DNA of 8,275 nt from assembly GCA_964503595.1 (NCBI GenBank), contig CAZDAM010000125.1:1-8275 (forward strand). Reading direction: 5' to 3'. Positions within the stretch are counted from its first letter, which is position 1; each line of letters starts with the position of its first letter. Below are positions 1 to 6,006 of this stretch, piece after piece. The translations under genes and the position numbers were made by a program. This stretch comes from CAZDAM01 sp964503595. GTDB taxonomy: Bacteria > Muiribacteriota > UBA6191. The notes under the pieces were generated by a model, which saw nothing but the letters and a program-made list of their open reading frames with translations, did not search any database and was not told the origin of the DNA.

Positions 1-231
1 TCCGGCTTCACATTCCCTGATTTGCTTGAGCTGTTCCAGCATCACGCCCCTTTTTCGGCCCATGTTACAGTAGCTTTAATCTTTTCGGCAACGAACTGGA
101 CCGCATACTGGAAACAAGGATCATGTCAGACTTTTTCACCCATACAACCCCAACCCTGAAATCCGGACTGATTTTCTTAATGATCTCTATTCCGCCCCTC
201 TTTCCTGTAGGTGGAATCCGGCACAGGACGA
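1..231. other. Non-coding stretch, no intact gene
   Basis: I see no convincing gene, RNA or terminator here. From the left edge one + strand frame stays open for about 53 codons (ending near 160), and another is open from about 75 to 240, but neither has a start with a ribosome binding site and I recognise neither product. Because a decayed HNH endonuclease gene follows directly on the same strand, this stretch may be its more eroded 5' part. That is inference: the matching part of the intact copy lies outside the window, so the alignment cannot be extended here. Confidence 0.4.
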
Positions 232-489
232 ATCTGACTTAAACTCTAAAACCAGTAAAATCGTCCCGGAAGGCACCCGTCACAGGCCAGAGCCTTAGAA
301 AACCAATCCCGGCAGTTGTGAAACATGCTGTACACACCTTCGTAATCAGGGATATTGCTCCCTTCATTTCAGGAAGCATACGCTGTGAAGGAAGGTGATT
401 TCTACGCATCAGTGCGGGAAAAATACGCTAGAAAACCTGATGACGCTTTGTTTCAGGCATCACAGAATGATGCATGGAGGGAATCTTGA
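232..489 (+). pseudogene. Decayed HNH endonuclease gene (C-terminal part)
   Basis: This is a broken relative of the HNH gene on the opposite strand at the right end of the window. Read as DNA, 299-331 matches the reverse complement of that gene at 27 of 33 positions, 381-395 matches at 15 of 15, and 422-461 matches 8027-8066 at 35 of 40. Reading frames still show the family pieces: an NQGYCSLHF segment near 344-370, RCEGR at 381-395, and ENLMTLCFRHH with a following MMH ending near 476. It cannot be functional. The codon after RCEGR is TGA (396-398) where the intact copy has CGG. A deletion of 22 nt just after it removes the catalytic His-His and the IPVSRG stretch and shifts the frame, and there are more small indels around 285-380. 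The end is placed at a TGA that lines up roughly with the stop of the intact copy. The start is only where alignment begins to be credible. Confidence 0.82.
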
Positions 490-624
490 ACAGGAGAAAA
501 ATTGCTCCGGGAACGTGATTTTTCCCAGACGTTTGCATTCAGGCTCCACAAGAACTTCTGTTTCTGACAGGAAACCAGATCAAGTCCAAGCACCTTTTCA
601 GAGTTCGTTTCAAAAGCTATGATA
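490..624. other. Leader region upstream of the pilin operon
   Basis: This stretch lies between the HNH remnant and the first pilin gene. The promoter of the operon would be expected here or further left, but I find no pair of -35 and -10 boxes with good spacing. A 5-bp hairpin (GGGAA/TTCCC, about 509-526) has no T run after it, so it does not look like a terminator. No similarity to the sequence on the other side of the operon was seen. Confidence 0.4.
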
Positions 625-629
625 AAGGG
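625..629 (+). promoter_or_regulatory. Ribosome binding site deciding the start of the first pilin gene
   Basis: AAGGG sits 5 nt before the ATG at 635. An in-frame GTG at 629 would overlap this site and have no Shine-Dalgarno of its own, so the ATG is the better start. Confidence 0.55.
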
Positions 630-634
630 TGCCC

Positions 635-2968
635 ATGCAAAATTCCTCTCCCCGTCGTGGATTCCTGATTTTTCTGGCTCTGGCACTTGCCGGAACCGCC
701 GGCCTGATGATTTTTCTTCTGCAGATCCGATCCCGACAGGTCAATCTGGCTGCTCACAAGTTCTTCTTCAACCAGAAAGCCCAGACAACAGCCGAAGCTG
801 GCATGGCCATTCTTTTGGCCGGAGTCCGTCATGCGTTAAATCATCCCCAGGATTTGGCAAAACTCGATCAGCTCTTTGATTCTGGGAAGCTTGGAGAAAG
901 CGGCTTTTATGAAGCCCTGATTCAACCCCTTCAGGATATCCGGAAGGGAAAAATCTATTCCAGCTTCCCACCTGTGCCCACAAAATCGCACCAGGAACAT
1001 GCCCGTGACGGATATGCCCACCTGAACCTTCTGGATGCCACACTAAGAAAGTGGCTTCCTTCTTCTCACCTGAATACCCTCAAGACCCTTGAGGAGGAGA
1101 CCGGAGCCGCAATCACCCTGACAGCTCTGATCAATTGCCGGAGTCTTTATGGAGAACCGGACACCACCAGCACAAGTACATTTTCCGACCCAATCCCCAA
1201 GCTCTGCGACCTCTACCTGGAATCCCAGGCCGATTTTCGGGGTTCCCAGCGCCGAACCAACTCATTCCGCCGCCTGAGTGTCTATCCTCTTCTTCCTCCG
1301 GTAGCTGGCCGCTTCACCTTCTGGCATGATGGTGTGGCCTACTACAACAATCTGGTCACCGATCGCTTCGGAAGGCCTGCCCAGACTGCGGACGGGCAGT
1401 TTGTCTATGACCTTAACTTTCCACTGGTCATGCAGCATGCCTCAGGTCTGACTGATGTTCCTGCCACAGATGCCTCCTTTTATTCTGCGGGAGGGTTTGG
1501 TCTCGACGGACTGGCCGGTGAAGCCGGAAAAACCGCCAATCAGGCCCTTCTTGGAAGGCGTGGTTTTCTTTATCTGGGAAACAGCCCGAACAGCATTCTG
1601 AAACTGACTCCGGGCCTTGAAAACGCCGGCCAGTATTTTCACCTGTACAGTCCCGCCTTCTTTGATGCCATGGAAGAGAAAAACGGGAGTGCTGACAATC
1701 CTGTCATCATTGCTGAACAGGCCCGTCCGGAAATCCTGAATGATCCCCTGCCGACAACCTGGATCTATCCTCCCGACCCTCCCCTCCCTCCCCGTTCAGG
1801 AGAACTCAAAGGGGAAGCCTACATGCTTTATGAGGGTTTCTTCGAAGACCCGACCGGAGCTCTCAGCCCTCAGGCCCAGATTCGTGACTACACTCCCTCA
1901 TCTTCTCTTCTGAGGGTTTACGGCACGCCGGAGTTTCCCTCGCGGGCCTATACAGCCGGGGAAGCCACACAGGAAATTGCCCGCTTAAGCTGGATTGGCC
2001 TTGATATGGATCAGTCCCAGGAGGATGAAAGCCGCCAGGAGAACTGTCACGGCAGAAAAGTCAGCATCCATGACGCTCCCCCCATCTGGCTTCTGGACAG
2101 CAGCTTGGGAGAATTTGAAGCCAAATCCCCCTACATGTTCCGTCCTTTTCCAGCCGAATGGTTCAACCGCTTCTTCCTTCCGAACTGTCTGGAAGAACCC
2201 CGCATGTTTACAAACCCGGCCGAACTGGACTGGGATACCCTGTTTGAGACTTATGAAAGCTATGACAGCCTTCAGTCCAAGATTTTACAGATTCCCCTGA
2301 ACCAGATGCTGGATTTCCCCCTTTATTCCCATTCCATCGTACCCCCGGAAGGTCATCCGGACTTTGCCGGTTTTTCCTTTCCCTACTCGGATGTTGAAAT
2401 CTGGCCTTTTACCAGGACAGAACTCCGTCACCCTGAGGATTTTTACGTAAATGGTCCACTGGCTGAACTGGATCCGGAAAAGCTTTCCGCACGGCGCAAC
2501 TGGGTTCGGATTACCGCAAAGGAACTCATGGACCGGGGCATGCTGGAACTGAATTCTACCGGCTATTTCCTCAACACCAATGGACTGCATCTTGAGATTC
2601 TGGATGATCTGATCCTCGATCGACCAGTAACCGTAACCGGCCACACAAGCCTTTATGTCAACGGGCAATGCATACTGGACAGCGGTCAGGAAAGCGAATT
2701 TCTGGCCTCTTTCAACTGTGATTCCATCACCCTGATGCAAAGCCAGGGAAGTGCCGGAGGCTACTACCCCTACTACCTTTACGCCCGCGGCTCGATTCGC
2801 AAGCAGAATCCCACAATTCCAGCGACCATTATGGGCAATCTTGCCACGGCCCGACTGGCAGACAACCTTTTTCAGTCTCCGACAACCCTGATTTACGATG
2901 AGAGGCACGATCCGGCCGGGGCCGGAATCACCCATGCCTACAGCATGATACTTGAGGAAGGGCCCTGA
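635..2968 (+). CDS. Large PilX/GspK-like minor pilin, 777 aa
   Basis: This is probably an inner-membrane anchored minor pilin or pseudopilin that takes part in starting or capping a type IV pilus-like filament. A short basic leader (SPRRG, residues 5-9) precedes a hydrophobic helix (about 10-31), then an amphipathic segment with FFFNQKAQTTAEAG (43-56), which recalls the start of PilX-family proteins (RxxAFQAAEAAL-type). Cleavage after Gly9 would leave Leu, not Glu, at position +5; lack of Glu5 is known for GspK. The rest is a large exported region of about 700 residues. Its last 120 residues (around 658-777, with LYARGSIRKQNPTIPATIMG) look like short repeated beta strands, as in the C-terminal parts of other long PilX-like proteins. 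Usual PilX proteins are below 250 aa and GspK about 330, so this one is unusually long. Its stop overlaps the start of the next gene (TGATG), which supports co-translation. An extended GTG start at 629 is possible but less likely. The pilin-like architecture is fairly sure; the exact family is not. Confidence 0.75.
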   Translation: MQNSSPRRGFLIFLALALAGTAGLMIFLLQIRSRQVNLAAHKFFFNQKAQTTAEAGMAILLAGVRHALNHPQDLAKLDQLFDSGKLGESGFYEALIQPLQDIRKGKIYSSFPPVPTKSHQEHARDGYAHLNLLDATLRKWLPSSHLNTLKTLEEETGAAITLTALINCRSLYGEPDTTSTSTFSDPIPKLCDLYLESQADFRGSQRRTNSFRRLSVYPLLPPVAGRFTFWHDGVAYYNNLVTDRFGRPAQTADGQFVYDLNFPLVMQHASGLTDVPATDASFYSAGGFGLDGLAGEAGKTANQALLGRRGFLYLGNSPNSILKLTPGLENAGQYFHLYSPAFFDAMEEKNGSADNPVIIAEQARPEILNDPLPTTWIYPPDPPLPPRSGELKGEAYMLYEGFFEDPTGALSPQAQIRDYTPSSSLLRVYGTPEFPSRAYTAGEATQEIARLSWIGLDMDQSQEDESRQENCHGRKVSIHDAPPIWLLDSSLGEFEAKSPYMFRPFPAEWFNRFFLPNCLEEPRMFTNPAELDWDTLFETYESYDSLQSKILQIPLNQMLDFPLYSHSIVPPEGHPDFAGFSFPYSDVEIWPFTRTELRHPEDFYVNGPLAELDPEKLSARRNWVRITAKELMDRGMLELNSTGYFLNTNGLHLEILDDLILDRPVTVTGHTSLYVNGQCILDSGQESEFLASFNCDSITLMQSQGSAGGYYPYYLYARGSIRKQNPTIPATIMGNLATARLADNLFQSPTTLIYDERHDPAGAGITHAYSMILEEGP
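2954..2962 (+). promoter_or_regulatory. Ribosome binding site for the PilV/GspI-like gene
   Basis: A purine-rich GAGGAAGGG lies inside the end of the preceding coding region, with AGGA 9 nt before the ATG at 2968. Together with the 1-base stop/start overlap it suggests strong, coupled initiation. Confidence 0.55.
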
Positions 2969-3498
2969 TGCGCCGTGGTTTCAACCTGATTGAAGTCCTG
3001 ATTGCCTGCATGCTCCTCGTCGTTGCCGTTGCTCCTCTGGCAATGCTTTATCAGCAGAGTCAGAGGGAAACTTCCTTAAGTTATCAGGAACTTCAGGCTG
3101 CATCTTTAGCCCGGGAACTCATCACCAATCTCAAAACCATTCACGAGATCATCGGCTATGATGCGATTGGCCATCTGGGAAGCTATAGCAAACCGGAAAA
3201 ATGGGTTGATCTTTCCACCCCGGAACAGGCCGCCCTCTTTATCGACCCCCGACATCCGATTGTAAAAGTGGGCAGCAAACTGATTCTTTCACCCATCCCA
3301 CAGGATTTTCGCCGCTTAATCCGGATTTACCCGGCTGATTCCGCTATCAAAGACGATGTCTATCAGCCCGTCCCCGATCTGAAAACGGTTGAAGTCAAGA
3401 TCGAATGGAAAGCCCCCTTAACCCAGGAATTCAATCGCAGTATTGTTATGAAAACCCTTTTGGACCGAGATGAAGTACTCCCTCCGCTTATCCGCTAA
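2968..3498 (+). CDS. Type IV prepilin-like minor pilin, PilV/GspI type
   Basis: This is a minor pilin or pseudopilin, processed by prepilin peptidase and inserted in the inner membrane before assembly. The N-terminus MRRG/FNLIEVLIA is a textbook class III prepilin signal: a 4-residue basic leader ending in Gly, Phe at +1, Glu at +5 and a hydrophobic helix to about residue 27. The mature part is about 172 residues. The end of the protein (VEVKIEW, then SIVMKTLL) fits the closing beta strands of GspI/PilV proteins, where a V-V-W strand is followed by a short last strand. Size (176 aa) is normal for the family. The start overlaps the previous stop by one base, with a good Shine-Dalgarno; the end overlaps the next gene by 29 nt. 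The sequence does not settle whether it serves a pilus (PilV) or a secretion pseudopilus (GspI). Confidence 0.85.
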   Translation: MRRGFNLIEVLIACMLLVVAVAPLAMLYQQSQRETSLSYQELQAASLARELITNLKTIHEIIGYDAIGHLGSYSKPEKWVDLSTPEQAALFIDPRHPIVKVGSKLILSPIPQDFRRLIRIYPADSAIKDDVYQPVPDLKTVEVKIEWKAPLTQEFNRSIVMKTLLDRDEVLPPLIR

Positions 3499-4414
3499 AT
3501 CTCTGGCTCGGAAAGGCTTCACTCTCACAGAAGCCATGCTGGCAACAGCCCTGGCCTCTATGATCCTTCTTGTTGCCTGGTCCTGGTTTCAATCCTCCAT
3601 GCGCGGTGTTTCCCATAATGAGGAAACCCTGGGAGCTCTCACCGAGCTCCAGAACCTCGCCACACTCCTCAGACAGGATCTGACCTGGTTTTCCGGGGAA
3701 GGAGCACCGGTTGATCTTTACTGGAGGAACAATCCCGGACTCGACCGTCCTCCCCATGAAGCCACTGAGGCCATCTGGAATGATCGAACTCTTCGGGACT
3801 CCATCCCTGTCAATACAAGAAGCCCTTCCAAATCCTCCTTCGAATATCGGGGTCTGATCAACGGCAAACCCTCCTACAAGGTGGGACTGAAGCAGGATCC
3901 TGCCTTCATCAATAACTGTTTTGAAAATCGCGGGACAGCTCTGAACCACCTTTCCGGTTTTGCCGCCTATGAAATCGAAGAAAAAGATGAGGAAACCGGG
4001 GAGTCCATGGACTGTCATGAAGTATGGATTAGGAGTGGCGGAGAGATTGTCCTATGGCGCCACTATATTGGCCGGGCCAATGAAAAGGGAACCGGTCAGT
4101 ATGTCAAACGCTATACCGTGGATCAGGAAGAAAAGGAGCTGGTTCTGACCCATACCTTTGGCTACAATGACAAGGGTAAGGGCATTCTCGAGAGCTTTAA
4201 TGTCAGCCTGAACTTTGAAAATTCCATCTTCACCGACCCCAAGTTTCCCGGCGTCACTTTTTACCGCTACGTGAAGATGTATTTCGGAGTCACCATTTTA
4301 ATGAAAGGCGAGCGACAGGGCTTCGGACCTGAAGGTCGGCAGCTCCCCTTTTCCATGGCCGTGTTCCCGGAAAGAATCAATGGGCTACCCTATCAAAAGG
4401 TCAAGGTACAATAA
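3470..4414 (+). CDS. Type IV prepilin-like minor pilin, PilW/GspJ type
   Basis: The protein has a 16-residue basic leader ending in RKG, then FTLTEAMLATALASMILL. The expected cleavage is after Gly16, with Phe at +1 and Glu at +5 (Glu21), and the hydrophobic helix runs to about residue 38. The following helix (to about 75) contains LATLLRQDLTWF, recalling the LxRDL segment of GspJ/PilW proteins. The remaining 240 residues are a globular extracytoplasmic domain I cannot match in detail, with only two cysteines visible (near residues 149 and 183). At 314 aa it is longer than typical GspJ (about 200) but within the PilW range. The ATG lies 29 nt inside the preceding gene with no good Shine-Dalgarno, so translation is probably coupled. 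With its two upstream neighbours it makes an I/J/K-like or V/W/X-like set, which in known systems forms the filament tip. Confidence 0.82.
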   Translation: MKYSLRLSAKSLARKGFTLTEAMLATALASMILLVAWSWFQSSMRGVSHNEETLGALTELQNLATLLRQDLTWFSGEGAPVDLYWRNNPGLDRPPHEATEAIWNDRTLRDSIPVNTRSPSKSSFEYRGLINGKPSYKVGLKQDPAFINNCFENRGTALNHLSGFAAYEIEEKDEETGESMDCHEVWIRSGGEIVLWRHYIGRANEKGTGQYVKRYTVDQEEKELVLTHTFGYNDKGKGILESFNVSLNFENSIFTDPKFPGVTFYRYVKMYFGVTILMKGERQGFGPEGRQLPFSMAVFPERINGLPYQKVKVQ

Positions 4415-4417
4415 CCC

Positions 4418-5971
4418 ATGCGAGCCGAAGAACTTCATAGTTTCCTGGAACAGGAGATCCCCGGTCTGTCCCATTTTCTTGGTCATTATATCTCCGAGCC
4501 ATCCCGGCGCTACCTGATTCTGAAGACTCTGACGGCAAAACTCATTCCTTCCATACCCCAGCTTCCCAAAGAGGCAGATCAACGAAGGGCTGCCCTCATC
4601 AAGGGGCTCATCCGGATTGCCCGACAAAAAGAAGAGGAAAAAACCCAGGAAATTCTGGAGCAGATGCGTAAGACCATCTACGAAGAAATTATCTTTCAGC
4701 CCCTGACCGAGAAGTTTTTCGACCCGGACTCCATTCCTTCCAGATCCGTCATCCTCAAAATGCGCTCCACTCAGCTCAACCGACCGCGTCGCATGCTTCT
4801 GGACCTTGTCTGCCTGGAGGGACTAGGGGTCCCTTTAACTTCCCAGGTTCTGGAAACCTCCGAAATTGTTCTGGAAGCTTTCGTTCTGACACTCTTCCAG
4901 CAGCTGATCGGAGATATCCGCTACGAAGATCCCGATGAAGAACTGAGTTATTTTCAGTCCCTGATGAAAGGACACCCTCCACGTCCGGGTGACACCGCCT
5001 TCGGCCCGCGGATTCTAAGACTGATGCAAGGGCTTCGCATGGATGTAAGGGAATGGGATGCATCCCTTCCCCGCAAGCTTACCAGCGAAATTCATCCCGA
5101 CTTTGAAGTTTCGGAAGCCAAAGCTTCCGAAAACTCCCTGATTGAATCGATCCGCAGGCGTAACGAAGAAAGAATGCAGACCCTGGATGAAGCCCCGGAG
5201 GTTGTTGATTCTGTCCTCAGCCATCCTCCCAAAAACCGGAATTGGGCTATCCCTCTCCTGAAGCCTGCTGCCCTGATTCTCTCTCTTTTCTTCTCTGCCG
5301 GAATCTATGAAACCTTTCGTGTCGCTCCTTCCCGGTTTGTCCAGAAAGATGCCGGTGCCTCTGACTCCATATCCTTAAGCTCGGCTTCCGTCCTTCCACG
5401 GGCTGTCCTGAATCTGGGAAATGAGGAAAGACATCTGAATCCGGGGGAATTTGCCCTGACCCTGGGTAACACCGCGGATCTCAGTGACCGCCTGATGCAG
5501 GTAGTCCTTCATCCCGGCTGCCGGGCTGTCTGGTACGGCCCTGGACAGATCCATCTGATACAAGGAAGCACCAAGACTTCAAGTCTTGGCACCGCCCCTC
5601 TGATGCTATCCACCCCTCATGGCCATATCCGCACCGAAAAAAGCATTGTCTATCTGGCTCTTTTGGATCCCGACCAGTCCGTACTGGGGGTCGAAAATGG
5701 GCAGGCCGAGCTTGAGTCAGATTCCAGTAGCCATATTCTCAAATCAGGAGAAGAGATGCGCTTCGGACCAGGAGCCTCCACAAGCAGGATCGGGAAACTC
5801 AACTACGACGCATGGACCCAGAAAAAATCTCAAACCGCCAAAAAATTTCGGGGAATCGATTCTTTTTCGGCAAGTTTTTCGAATCCGAATCAATCTGAAG
5901 CCGCACTTACCAAGGAAATGTTACTATCTGACCCCAAAAGAAAAGCTACACATTACCTCGAAAAACTTTGA
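4418..5971 (+). CDS. Single-pass membrane protein with extracytoplasmic FecR-like domain
   Basis: Three parts can be seen in 517 aa. Residues 1 to about 270 are hydrophilic and mostly helical, with no signal peptide, so likely cytoplasmic; I do not recognise this domain, and it has neither the short anti-sigma helix bundle nor a zinc-binding Cys/His motif. Residues 277-296 (AIPLLKPAALILSLFFSAG) form the only transmembrane segment. After it, about 350-450 has the FecR pattern: HLIQGSTKT, a turn, PLMLSTPHGHIRTEKSIVYLAL, then SVLGVENGQAELES, and finally ILKSGEEMRFGPG. In FecR proteins this beta-rich domain faces the periplasm and receives signals from a partner; here the neighbours are minor pilins, so a role in sensing or anchoring the filament is plausible but inferred. 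A 3-nt gap separates it from the prepilin gene, with AAGG 11 nt before the ATG. No sigma factor gene is nearby. Two perfect inverted repeats lie in the coding sequence. Confidence 0.7.
   Translation: MRAEELHSFLEQEIPGLSHFLGHYISEPSRRYLILKTLTAKLIPSIPQLPKEADQRRAALIKGLIRIARQKEEEKTQEILEQMRKTIYEEIIFQPLTEKFFDPDSIPSRSVILKMRSTQLNRPRRMLLDLVCLEGLGVPLTSQVLETSEIVLEAFVLTLFQQLIGDIRYEDPDEELSYFQSLMKGHPPRPGDTAFGPRILRLMQGLRMDVREWDASLPRKLTSEIHPDFEVSEAKASENSLIESIRRRNEERMQTLDEAPEVVDSVLSHPPKNRNWAIPLLKPAALILSLFFSAGIYETFRVAPSRFVQKDAGASDSISLSSASVLPRAVLNLGNEERHLNPGEFALTLGNTADLSDRLMQVVLHPGCRAVWYGPGQIHLIQGSTKTSSLGTAPLMLSTPHGHIRTEKSIVYLALLDPDQSVLGVENGQAELESDSSSHILKSGEEMRFGPGASTSRIGKLNYDAWTQKKSQTAKKFRGIDSFSASFSNPNQSEAALTKEMLLSDPKRKATHYLEKL
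5109..5132. repeat. Perfect inverted repeat, 10-bp stem, 4-nt loop
   Basis: TTTCGGAAGC, a CAAA loop and GCTTCCGAAA form a perfect hairpin inside the cytoplasmic-domain part of the FecR-like gene, encoding the VSEAKASE stretch. No T run follows, so it is not an intrinsic terminator. It could be a transcript hairpin that affects translation or stability, or chance. Confidence 0.6.
5571..5589. repeat. Perfect 19-nt palindrome (9-bp arms around one base)
   Basis: CCAAGACTT, C, AAGTCTTGG lies inside the FecR-domain coding part and encodes the TKTSSLG region. The near-absent loop makes it look more like a dimeric protein-binding site than an RNA hairpin, but it is far inside a gene and may be chance. 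Confidence 0.5.
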
Positions 5972-6006
5972 GCCTGTGTCCCGCTTGCCGACAGTAGTAA
6001 AGTCCC

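Noticed and set aside
509..526. Hairpin GGGAA/TTCCC
   Set aside because: The stem is only 5 bp and the bases after it are AGACG, not a T run; not a terminator.
395..622. 75-codon open frame on the + strand carrying an HNH-like segment
   Set aside because: The HNH similarity is real, but only the last part of the domain is present, without the catalytic His-His; it is the frame-shifted end of the pseudogene, and the part after 489 is unrelated read-through.
618..623. TATGAT, resembling a -10 promoter box
   Set aside because: A transcript from it would begin near 630, after the AAGGG ribosome binding site and only a few bases before the ATG at 635; there is no good -35 box.
2285..2935. 216-codon open frame on the - strand
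   Set aside because: It lies wholly inside the PilX/GspK-like gene in antisense and has no recognisable domain or ribosome binding site; it reflects codon use of the real gene.
3488..4018. 176-codon open frame on the - strand
   Set aside because: It is antisense to the PilW/GspJ-like gene, whose prepilin signal is clear; nothing in the translation looks like a protein family.
635..4414. Naming the three pilin genes gspK/gspI/gspJ or pilX/pilV/pilW
   Set aside because: The N-terminal signals support the class, but the order, the great length of the first protein and the absence of other secretion or pilus genes do not let me choose between the two systems.
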